DNA of 64,000 nt. Source: Liolophura sinensis. Taxonomy: Eukaryota; Mollusca; Polyplacophora; Chitonida; Chitonidae. The position numbers and the translations under genes are program-made. The stretch spans positions 10,463,717-10,527,716 of the forward strand of contig NC_088305.1 in NCBI RefSeq assembly GCF_032854445.1. Reading direction: 5' to 3'. Below the pieces are notes generated by a model. That model did no database searches and was not told the DNA's origin. It worked only from the letters and a program-made list of their open reading frames with translations. This document shows, piece by piece, positions 54,111 to 64,000 of the stretch (position 1 is the first letter of the stretch; each line of letters opens with the position of its first letter).

Positions 54111-55189
54111 ATTTAGCATATAAACGTCAGCAGAGACCATGTCGATCAACCAGGTTTAGCAGATACACATCAACACAGACAGACGGAACACCAACATTTA
54201 CAAGTACACCTTTTGTGGTGGTCTCCTTTTCCAACACTAACCCTCGGTCATGTGGTAACGATTGATTTCTCTATATCACACACTAAGGCAGTTAGCTCCG
54301 TTTTTAAGAGTTGGGGAAAACATTGCAAATTGAATTACCCCGTCTGTCCCATTCTCATCAACCCGCACCAGAACTGAACGTATAGGTTCTGATCGTAACA
54401 TCGACTTACCTGGATGGCTCTGTTGTGGATTTTGTGTGGTTTGAGAAGATCAGGGTATGGAAGTACTACCTCTGAAACACAAAATGTCTTATGTCACTTT
54501 GAATTGTTCCTTTCGTCTGATATTTTGTTCTCTAAATGTCATGTGAGAATAACGTGGAATACACGATTACACTATTTTGCAGTATACTATGGTGCACACA
54601 TGCATACCTGTAAATATCTAACGTGTGCAACAGAAGCGGGTACTGACTCGTCAAGAATGGAAGCGAGCCGAGACACAATATCCCAACAGATTGTTATAAG
54701 CACGTGTTTTATTACTTAGTGTTAAGTTGCCCTTAGCTAAGTTGCACTCTATATCTTTACAATATATGTTTTCATGGTAGTTAAGGGCAAATTTAGCTAA
54801 GTGAGCCTGATGAAAACTGGCCCCCTGGTGGTTGAACCCACTTCAGCCTGTCCACATGCACGCAAAAATAATATATCTATATTATAAATTAAACAAAAAA
54901 GAAAACAAAACGTTGATAAGAGTAGGATGTTCTTCTTTAATCATTAGTATGTTGTCAATGGAAACTGACATGATTCTCCATTAGCTTTTTTCATACACGA
55001 AGATAAAAGTATGACGTGGAATTACGTACCAGCTATTCGCCTGAACTTGGACATGCCAACTGGATGAATTGCAGACAATTTACAATAAAGTAATAACACG
55101 TCACAAAGAGTAATAGAATGCGAAATACTGCACGCCTGTCAGCTATTTCAACGATCAGACAAGATTTAATTGATATATCAATGACAGGT

Positions 55190-55400
55190 GATATTCATGT
55201 TTGTCTGTTTATGGCCTGTTGCTAACGGAAGCTTCATTGAACATTTACAATGAAACTATTAGTACAAAGATTTGTTAAGATATTACCGAACCTTGCCTGT
55301 CTGTTTATGGTCTGTTGCTAACGGAAACTTCATTGAACATTTATAATAAAACTATTAGAACAAAGATCTGTTAAAATATTACCGAAACCTTGCCTGAGCT
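55190..55400. repeat. 98-bp tandem duplication
   Basis: Two copies of a unit starting TGTTTATGG(C/T)CTGTTGC and continuing TAACGGAA, TTCATTGAACATTTA and ACTATTAG. They have diverged by several substitutions. Confidence 0.8.
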
Positions 55401-56444
55401 ACAAATGTGTTGTAGGTGATCCACTTGTAATTAATTTACCGGCTTTCGCACCACTTATTTTTTGGTTATCATTTATCTGGTATACCTGTTATTAAGTATT
55501 TATTGCGAAAATTTTTCCCAGGTTGTGTCGTATAACATGGGCAATCTTTCGTTGAGATGTAGTGAATTACTCATGTCGCATTCCATAGCAGAGGAAGCCT
55601 AAAGGCAGAACAACTCTTGTGAACATATCAGTTTACGTGCAAACGCGTATTAAAACTGATTAATGTTTGTTTATTTGTTCGGTGTGGAACGCCGTGTCCA
55701 CGAACTGTTCAGTTACATGACGGTGTTTAGAATAAATGTATGAAGGAAGCCATCGGCCTTAGTTCGGCAGGTATCTAACTGTCTTAGGCCTACAGCTGAA
55801 ACAGAACTCTATGTACACAATATTAATATTTTTTACGTATATCTTAAATATGTACACGAGTAAGACGCGGACAAAGCACTTTGAACATTCTGATTGCACA
55901 AAATGGAATGAATGGTTATGGCTTAACATGACTGAATGCGGTCACATTTCGGCCATATCCTGGGGAAGGACCAAAAGATACTCCAAGCCAGCTGCCTAGA
56001 ATCCCCAACTGTCAGCTTTTGAATACAAATAAACGTGTTTAAACAAAAACGCTAAACAATTTTCTTGGTCATTTTAATTTCCCCCGAAACCTTGGTCTGT
56101 GTGAGACATCCCCGGTTTAAGACAGGGACTCAAGGTTTTCGAATATCAAAGAATGAAGTTAGTGGAGAGGTAGAAGCGTTGACTGCTCAATCGTAAGTAT
56201 ATTATAATCGTGTGCACTTAATATACAGATTTTATTTAAGAACTATTTTACCAGGGAATAATGGCGTTTCTTCCAGATTAAGGGGTAATGGCCAATGTCG
56301 TTATATGTTTGAAAATAAAAACTATTTAACCGGGGAATAATGGCATTTTCTGCCAAATAAATGACTACTGCATGACCCATGAAAGAACCTTCGGCGGTTC
56401 TATCAAGGAAAGAAAAAACCATAGTACCACACGAGGAAATAAAA

Positions 56445-56618
56445 AAATTATTTATTTATTTGATTGGTGTTTTACGCCGAACTCAAGAATATTTCACCTA
56501 TTCGACGGCGGCCAGCATTATAGTGAGAGGAAACCGAGCAGAGCCCGGGGGAAACCCACGACCATCCGCAGGCTGCTGTTAGACCTTCCAACTTACGGCC
56601 GGAGAGGCAGCCAGCCAG
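56445..56618 (-). repeat. SINE group A, head truncated
   Basis: TTATTTATTTGATTGGTGTT, CGCCGAACTCAAGAATATTT, then CCACGACCATCCGCAGGCTG and ACGGCCGGAGAGGCAGCCAG. The tRNA-like head is gone. Confidence 0.85.
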
Positions 56619-56759
56619 AGTAGAACGTCAGATAAACAGACAGAAATAAAGAAAGACAAAAACAGACCTAGAGAAAGACAGCAATATTACCAAAAGAAAG
56701 AAGAACGGGGGGAAATTTAAATAAAGAGAAAGAGACAGAAACAAAGAGAGAAAAATAAT

Positions 56760-57003
56760 TTCCACCGCTCTTTCATCTAGTGCTGCTACACCGAGACGCC
56801 TTACGGAAGGCAAGTAAACCGCCCCGCCCGATCCATTATACTGATACGGGTTAACTAGCCGTTGCAGTATCCACTTCATGCTGAACGTCAAGCCAGGAAG
56901 TTACAACTTCCTCTTTTAAGGTCTTAGGTGTGACTCGACCGAGGATTGACCCAGGATCTACCACTCCCGAAGCGGACGCTCTGCCAACTGTGCTATCGGG
57001 GCC
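56760..57003 (-). repeat. SINE group B, best copy
   Basis: On the minus strand the head reads CCGGCCCCGATAGCACAGTT then GGCAGAGCG and GTAGATCCTGG. The body holds GAGTCACACCTAAGACCTTA and GGATACTGCAACGGCTAG. It defines group B, which shares its body design with groups at 10445-10775 and 33640-33740. Confidence 0.7.
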
Positions 57004-57016
57004 GGTACAGACAGGC

Positions 57017-57041
57017 AGACACACACACACACACACACACA
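57017..57041. repeat. (CA)n microsatellite
   Basis: About 12 CA dinucleotides flanked by AGACAGGCAGACA. An AAATAAA/GAAA-rich tract follows to about 57200. Confidence 0.92.
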
Positions 57042-58004
57042 GAAATAAAGACAAAAATAGAGAAAGAAATACAAATAAAGAAGTAAAGAAATGAATAAGG
57101 AAGGAAAAAGAAACAAAGAAATAGGGAAATTAATTAATTAATTAATTTAAAAAAATAAACAAATAAATAAAGAAACAAAGCAACGAATAAATAAATAAAT
57201 ATGTTTAAAAGAATGTTGATGAGAAGTGGCATTACCTGTTCACTTTAGTTCGACCTGTTTTCCAGACGTTTTGTCATCTGCACTTCAAACTGATCTCTCG
57301 CTATATAGCAATGTGACAGGGGCAGTCTCATGGACGGCGCAGTCAGATATGCCAGTACTAATCAGTTTCGCAACGACTTCAATCACCAGCCGATAAAGAG
57401 ATTAATCTGTAGCTATAGAATGGCAGTACATGTTACCTGAAGGTCTTGGGTTGAACCAATGAACCGATGGAGTTATATTACATTAGTCACTATACATACA
57501 TATAAAGAAATTTATGCTTCATATATTCTTTTGAATTACCATGTTGAGTACAAATTTATATGTGTAATCTAAACATCGACTTCAGTCAGTCGTACTTTGA
57601 TTAATTGGCCTATTTGCCAGATAGGAAAATGCAAGCCTGGTCAAGAAAACAACTAGCGTACAGTCGTATACATTGAAGCTTGCAGACCCCCCATTAAATA
57701 GTTTGTTATGTTAACGAATCAACCATATCCATTGTTCACTTGAAACAAGTTCAGGACTCCAGGCTTTTACAGAATTACAAGCGTCACGTGCACGCACTAT
57801 ATTTAGAGACTTCCCAGAAATTCGATACACCAGCTATAAGAGATAGTGGGGAGTGATGCGCGTTTGTTTATCGTTATTTGTTATTTGTTTGATTGCTGCT
57901 AGGTTGTAGTCACACAGGTTATACTGGTGATTCACTTGAGAGTTTCCACTCTACATAATATACCTTAGCATAATTTTAGGCCCTAGAATTGTGCTAGATA
58001 TTTC

Positions 58005-58180
58005 TTTGTTTTATCTGATTAGTGTTTTACGCTGTACTCAAGAATATTTCACTTATACGACGGCGGCCAGCATAATGGTGTGAGGAAACCGGGCACAGCC
58101 CTGGGGAGACCCACGACCATCCGTAGGCTGTGGTTAGACCTTCCCACGTATCGCCGGAAAAGAAGCCAGCACGAGAGTGC
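58005..58180 (-). repeat. SINE group A, head truncated
   Basis: TCTGATTAGTGTTTTACGCT, TACTCAAGAATATTTCACTT, ACGACGGCGGCCAGCATAAT and CCACGACCATCCGTAGGCTG. It ends at GAAGCCAGCACGAG. Confidence 0.82.
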
Positions 58181-59289
58181 CAGATATACCTCAGCCTCGT
58201 GGGTGCGGGGGGTGGGGGTGGGGGGCGGCTATTCTCTGTCTACAAGGAGACCCAAGGCTATGTATTTTCGAGTTATAGTGATAATTCTTGCCTATTTGTA
58301 ACAAAGGGAAAGTGTTAGTCGGCCTAAGTCACACAAGTGTTTCAATATCACATAGGCCTAAAAAGCAAATGTTGATGTTACCATTTACTTTATGTTAGGT
58401 AGACAAGATTGTCAAAGAGAATATCTGAATATCCATATGATAAAAAAAATACAAGAAGAAGAAACTAAACAAACAAATACTAAAAACGAACTCGGGATTT
58501 TTTTCTGGCCAATGACCAAAAGCTTGCCTTCAGTCAGCAGCCTCAGACATATACCCGCCCAGCCTTTCCACTGGTGGAATTATTTCGGATCCCAACATAT
58601 TCATCCAATCAGTGATTATGTTAGATTCATCTTTACACACGATGGTATACAGCATTGTGTGGATATACATTTTTGCCACAGTATCGTGTACTTCGATTAC
58701 ACAGTATATACTTTTGGAGAGTAGAAGGCGGAAAACTGCGAACGGTTCAATGAGGGTTGGTCATCGCTGATTGGGTCCACCAACAGTGAGAGTGAAAGGG
58801 AAAATACAAATTCCGTGTCCTCGGTCGGGATTGAACCCTGGCCTCATAATCCTCGTGGTTATTCGATGTCATTATTCTGTTGCATACATTCAATAGAGTT
58901 TATACTTTCACATCGTGGAGATAGCGTATGGCTGAAATCATCACACAAATGATATATCACTCGCCATATACACTGTCAATAGCCTATCTAAATGTAGGTT
59001 ACAGTGAAAAAAGCAAGAGCTTCGCATTTCTTGCTCATTTACTTATTAGCATATTCGTTACCTTGAAACGACTTTTCCGTTGTAGAGCAGTTTTACCTGT
59101 ATCGTTGTGGTATGCCGGCGACACCTGTGCTGCTAATGCTGTTGTGGTTGAAAATGCATAAACTGAATACACGTATATTTGTAAACATGGTTATTTTTTC
59201 ATGCATATAATTCATCTATACCAATTCAGTGAAATGATATTCCTTAGTTATACGCCGTAACCTACCACTATTTGATGTACACACCATTG

Positions 59290-59720
59290 TAGCAATGAGA
59301 AAGTCCACCGCGCGAACGTCAACGAAATTTAGGCGCCAAAACCGCGTGGTCACCCATTGGTCAGTTTTGGCGCGAATGGAGCTGAAGGAGCTGCTCAAAC
59401 CAACTTTACAAGAAGACGTTTTTCGCTTCCCTGTCGCTCATTGGTCCATCACGCGCCTCGCTCGCTCATGGGTTGCGCAGCGCGGACGTCAACGAAATTC
59501 AGACCTCGCTGTGACGTTTGGGCGTGAATGAGCTGAAGGAGCTGCGCTCATTGGTCTGTCACGCGCCTCGCCAGACGTGACGTCACGCACCTCGCTCTAA
59601 GCGCGCCTTGCGCGTGACGTCACGTGCCTCATTCTGACCGCGGACTCAACGACACACCTGCACTACCCCAACTGCACCACCCCAATGCGACACGTTCGGC
59701 CTATTCCCTATTACTTGTGG
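59290..59720 (-). repeat. CRE/CCAAT-rich GC-rich repeat, copy 2 (inverted relative to copy 1)
   Basis: Reverse complement of the 42841-43090 family, but longer. It holds two TGACGTCACG palindromes, several CATTGGTC (inverted CCAAT) boxes, AACGTCAACGAAATT repeated twice, and TGAAGGAGCTG repeated twice. Internal duplication of a roughly 170-bp unit explains the extra length. No zinc-finger sequence follows this copy. Confidence 0.8.
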
Positions 59721-60497
59721 TCTTTGTTCTGTTGTGACATATATCTGTTATTCTGATGGTCCAAACGTGCGTAATGCTGATACGAACTACTCCAAAAATG
59801 TTTGTTGCATACATGGAAACGTATATACAAAGGCACAAACGTCTAATGACATTTTGAAATTTGGGTCATTGGTTTACGTGCCCGCCATGCATACATGGAT
59901 GGATTAATCCGGTACTGATTTTCTTTGGGCTTCTTGTGTACTCCATTTCCGCTAAATTATTTTGAACTTTCCAGTGACACTGATCATTCCTGATGTGTAG
60001 CTGCATTATCTTAGTGTGAATCTAATACACATCCAACATCAAATAAAATTTGGTTTAGCGTAAATTTCATTTTTTTACCTGTGGTGCATTTTTAATGCTT
60101 TTCAGTATATTTTCGATGCAATGGAGCGTGGGAGAGTCAGTTCCAGGTTTCTCCGACAAAGACCGGCTATACATGTACATAAGTAGGACATGCTGTTCTA
60201 GTGACAGTCGTAATCATTTTTGTGCTAGTTACCATGGGAACTTGCTGCTTTGAAATCATTTTGTGTAAATGATCTGGGCACGAAAGATCAGTTTTTGCTG
60301 GCGCCACATCTACAATCCTCTTGTATGTGCATTTACATATAGCTTACGGAGGTAATCTTTAATAACGCTATAGTAACACAAAATATTTTTATACAATTTA
60401 TATTTATGGGTAACACAATTTCAAAGTACAGAAAAGTCAAAATGACTGCCAACAGAACAATCCTCTGAAAACCGGAAGATAGGCGCATGGAGTGACG
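59721..60497. other. SDR2 downstream region: nothing recognised
   Basis: AT-rich unique DNA. A short remnant resembling TTTCTCCGACAAAGACCGGC lies near 60150. Confidence 0.45.
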
Positions 60498-63400
60498 TCA
60501 CACACGAAGGGCCCCCTGTGGAGATGGCAATACCCAGGTGTACAAGATCGTGGACAAACTGTCTGGCAGCCAGCCAAGTAGACGCCAAAAAGTATGAGCG
60601 TCCAGACCCACATGGTATCTGTACTGGGGATGTCGTGACGTAACCGCGTGAACGTACGCGTTTACAACTGGTGATGTGTCCGTCGTGGCCTTAGGGGATG
60701 ACTTCACTTTTGTTAGCACTGCGGACAAAAACGAAAGATGACAATAACAAATGTTTGTTTTGTTCAACAGGCACACGGACAGCACTTAAGCAAAATATAG
60801 CAACCACGGGCGACTTTCACCAAAACATTTCTTTATTATGGTAAATGAGGCCTTGTACTTAAGAGCTGTACAACAACGTCCTTTACAGATACAAACTGCC
60901 GTGCTGTCCGAAAGACACTAAAATACGATTTCCTTCCTTGAATACCAACATAGTGAGCAAACTGTGCCAAATTGTTACTTAAATAGATGTTGTAGAGGAG
61001 GGGGTTTCGGACATACTAATCCCCAGATTAAAGTGTGTTTGACATGACGTGTAACAGAGATGCTGATAAATTTGAGCTAGGCACAGATTAACGTCTGGAA
61101 AATGTTTTCTGTTCCCGTCTTCTAACGTACAAGGCATTTATACTGGTAATCTCGTCTCGGTCACCTTTAAATTTAGGTCAAAATTCGACTTCAGTCCAAC
61201 GTGTATTAAATGTTTATTTCTGTAGCCGACATGAAGGAGTTTCAAAAAGTCTTAATAAATATCATGTATGGATTTTGTGAGTTAAATTTAATACCAATAC
61301 TGACATTTGAATCTAACATGAGTCAAATACATTTTGATGAAGGTACATGTCAAACCTTTGGAAGCCCATTAGTGTCACGGCGAAAAAAATAGGTGTAAAA
61401 AAAGTCGAAATTTCGACATTCTATCTCAAACTTCCGATTATATATGGGTTTTCATACAAACCCTATACCCCTCAACCTTAAAAATGAACTTAAAAACCGC
61501 ATCGCCACGATGTAAATAAGGAAACAGATGTAAATAACTCACATTCAGCAAGAAAACCACGTCCGTAAAAAGCTCGTACGTCAGGTGCCAATCCCTCGAA
61601 TGACCTTTTTAACCCCTCAACAATAGGCTCCACCTGGCGGATGTTCGTGTCAAACATTCCTGGTTTGATGATATGAACACTAACGCCGTACTTGCGAGCT
61701 TCAGGCCTTTTTTGGAACAATTCATGTTAGAATTCATTTCACAATATGTTGAAACAAACAGGCTTTGTCAAGTTTTACTGATGAACTGTCACATGTGACA
61801 CATACATATCAATGGCTCCGATACCTAAAGCGTGGGCTTGCTATAGCTACCTGGTCATTGACTAATGAGGCACCGTAGTGTACTCGAAGCCAGCTCTCGC
61901 TATTTCCAGTCTGTCTGTAAAGTCATTCAAACGCTAAAGTGAAATATACGTCAGATGAAAGGCCATTGAACATTGCCTAAGAAGGCTAGTAAATTGCATT
62001 AAAACTTTGGATTCTACGATGACGTTTTCTGACCGTGCTGCATGCAATCCATGTCGTCTCGTGTTTCCTCTTAACACTGACTGCCAGATTTCATCGTTCG
62101 TAATGTATGCAAATTTTGAAAGGATTTGACTCGGTTGGAAAAGTTCTAAAAAAGCAAATCGACCGGCCTTGTCGGGTACCTGGTTAACAGCGATGGTTTA
62201 CTGCGAACTCTCCGGTTTCTTTCACCCATAAGAATGCAAGCCGGATGCGGTCGGTCGCGTTTTCTTATTTTCCACCTTATACTTCGTACTTTCGTGTTTT
62301 CGCCTCACGCTTTTGGACTTTTGTCTCGCAATTTGGTGTTTTTGACCTTCTCTCTTTATCGAGTGACCGCAACCGGCTTCCAGACATAAGTCTGACCGTC
62401 CTCATATATAAGAGTAAACTTCTTGACAACGGAGTCAACATCGAATAAATAGACAAAAAAAATACTTATTTAATGCATGTGCAAAGGGGGCTGTATACCT
62501 TAAACTGTCCGAGAAGATCTCCACGCCGTATTTGGAGATGGTGTACGGGACGAAGAAGGGGACAGTGACGGATCCGTTAGCGCTTGACATGTTCACTAGC
62601 CTGCCTCTCTCACGCCGTAACAACGGAAGGAACACGCGACTCATCTCTATCACTCCTAGCAGGTTGACGTCCAGCGTTCTGACGTAATCCTCTCTGGTCA
62701 TCCACTCAGCTGGGCCTATCTTACCCGCCACACCAGCGTTGTTCACCACCGCCCATAAACCTGCGAGCAAAAAAGATACAGCTTCCTTTATATCCGACAG
62801 CTTGGTCTAATCCAGTAGCTAAGACACAACACACCAGATTCAAATCCTGCTCTTGACAGAGCAATTGCAGATTCCTCCGTTCTCACAAAGCTTAGATTCT
62901 TCGTGGCGCTTTCTTATTCCATTCACACAAATTCTATATTCGGTTTTGTCGACATTTAGGGAATTTTCTTTTAGGATATGATCGTAGCACTGTCACCATC
63001 TAAAATAAATTTGCATAATTGAATTCAGGATTACTAGATTTCATCTCGCGTTCATTTGTTAAACGCAGCTGCATGGAGTATATAGTTCTTTTCAGTGACT
63101 TGGATTACAGAAGTAACAGAAACGAAAGAAGGGTATTCTTATTTTCCAAGCTGTTGCATCAGTAGTCCAATGGCACTTTTGCTGAAATTGATTTTGATTT
63201 ATTACAACACTTGTGTTCAAATAACGATACATTTCCTTTTGTTTTACAGCATATCTCGCCGACTAGATAGCCTAACGAAATATGCAGGTGTATTTTATAG
63301 TGGCGTAGACAATAATAGAATGGGGCCTCCGTGGCCGAGATGTTAATACGTCAGCGTGGCGCAATGATCAGGAGCCTCTCACCAATGCGGTCGCTGTAAT

Positions 63401-63938
63401 TTCAAGTCCAGCTCATGCTGGCTTCCTCTCCGGCAGTACGTGGAAAGGTCTGCAGCAAACTGCGCATGGTCGTGGATTTCCCCAGGCTCTGCCCAGATTT
63501 CCACCCACCGCCTTAAAAGTAAAATATTCTTGAGTTCGGCGTAAAACGCCAATGAAATAAATAAATAATAAAATGCAACTTTCTCCTCTCCATTTTTTTC
63601 ATTATATAAGCAAAACCTTTGCCAGAAGGAAGACATCCTTCAACGAAATTGCGAGCTTCCAGTATGCTTGTTTCATTGGTCACGTCCAAGGAAACCGGAA
63701 CCAATCGGCGGGAGGCTTCTTTCCGAAGTTCGGATTGTCCTTTTTCCGTGAGACAGCCCGCTACCACTCGGAAACCCACTTTGTCCAATTGGAGGGCGAG
63801 GTGACGTCCGAAGCCTGTGTCACATCCGGTGATGAAAACGTACCGGCCTGTAATTTGGCCAATTGTCCTTTTTCTTAATAACCATGTAACAATAAAGTAC
63901 ACGATGAAAGAAAACGGAAGGAGCAGTACCCAGTTCAT
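60498..63938 (-). CDS. SDR2: membrane-anchored retinol / 17-beta-hydroxysteroid dehydrogenase-like SDR
   Basis: Paralogue of SDR1 with the same role. Coding exons: 63938-63617, 62760-62499, 61706-61543, 60718-60498. Phases join to 969 nt, or 322 aa. Exons 1-3 are 322, 262 and 164 nt, identical to SDR1; only exon 4 differs (221 against 227). Residues 2-21 form the N-terminal membrane anchor, followed by RKR. TGCDTGFG (37-44), VVNNAG, Ser167, Tyr180 and Lys184 (YTISK) are all present, so an active enzyme is expected. The ATG lies one base after a TTGTATTTCAG acceptor, so the 5' untranslated region continues beyond the window. The exon 1 donor is GTTTTG, weaker than GTAAAC in SDR1. Substrate is unknown; microsomal retinoid or steroid oxidation is the family inference. 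Confidence 0.92.
63321..63570 (+). repeat. SINE group A, near full length, in SDR2 intron 1
   Basis: GGGGCCTCCGTGGCCGAGAT head, then GCGGTCGCTGTAATTTCAAG, and the end GGCGTAAAACGCCAATGAAA with an (AAAT)n tail. It ends only about 45 bp from the donor of SDR2 exon 1, antisense to the gene. Confidence 0.88.
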
Positions 63939-64000
63939 TCTGAAATACAATAATACGTTGTTGACTAGATTGATTTATTGTTAGATTGATTGATCGTGTT

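Larger units (their letters stand above)
53119..60497. other. mucin-SDR2 intergenic region: repeats, no gene recognised
   Basis: Contents in order: 84-bp satellite, AT-rich sequence, a 98-bp duplication, SINE pieces, a CA repeat, a GC-rich CRE/CCAAT repeat and unique AT-rich DNA. A 110-codon open frame at 58392-58724 has no domain, signal or splice context and is probably chance. Confidence 0.55.

Noticed and set aside
58392-58724. 110-codon plus-strand frame
   Set aside because: No recognisable motif and an implausible composition; no flanking exons could be found.

Overview
The window looks like animal nuclear DNA from a lophotrochozoan, most probably a mollusc. Genes are split into short exons by long introns with GT/AG borders. 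The intergenic and intronic DNA is packed with copies of a tRNA-headed SINE whose 3' end reads like TTGAGTACGGCGTAAAACAC followed by CAATCAAATAAAT. I associate that repeat with gastropods and bivalves; this is memory, not a search. There are no bacterial operons, CRISPR arrays or plasmid features.

Layout. (1) 139-19108, minus strand: a complete peroxisomal carnitine O-octanoyltransferase (CROT) gene. I could join 15 coding exons with matching splice phases into 615 codons plus stop. The acyltransferase catalytic His is at residue 326 and a C-terminal ARL fits a PTS1 peroxisome signal. (2) 23459-28551, minus: a four-exon membrane-anchored short-chain dehydrogenase of the retinol/17-beta-hydroxysteroid dehydrogenase type (SDR9C-like, 324 aa). 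(3) 34544-40430, plus: a nine-exon secreted zona pellucida (ZP) domain protein with one frame problem in exon 5. (4) 40867-46100: a transposon-rich stretch holding a Tc1/mariner-like element with TA target duplication, a broken C2H2 zinc-finger fragment next to a GC-rich CRE/CCAAT-rich repeat, one orphan EGF-like exon, and a second decayed Tc1-like transposase. (5) 46680-53118, minus: a secreted Thr-rich mucin-like gene (signal-peptide exon plus a 51-bp, 17-codon repeat array), split by about 4.5 kb that includes a 5'-truncated Ty3/gypsy retrotransposon and a perfect 94-bp palindrome. (6) 53425-54110: an 84-bp satellite. (7) 60498-63939, minus: a second SDR gene, a paralogue of the first. Its exons 1 to 3 have identical coding lengths and phases, so the two are duplicates now about 32 kb apart with unrelated genes between them.

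How the genes relate. CROT (peroxisomal medium-chain acyl export) and the two SDR enzymes (microsomal retinoid or steroid oxidoreduction) all belong to lipid metabolism and share a strand, but each has its own exons and nothing suggests co-transcription. The ZP and mucin-like proteins are predicted extracellular matrix or mucus components. Much of the rest is mobile: three tRNA-headed SINE groups (A, B and C, labels used here only), miniature inverted-repeat elements, tandem minisatellites and dispersed duplications.
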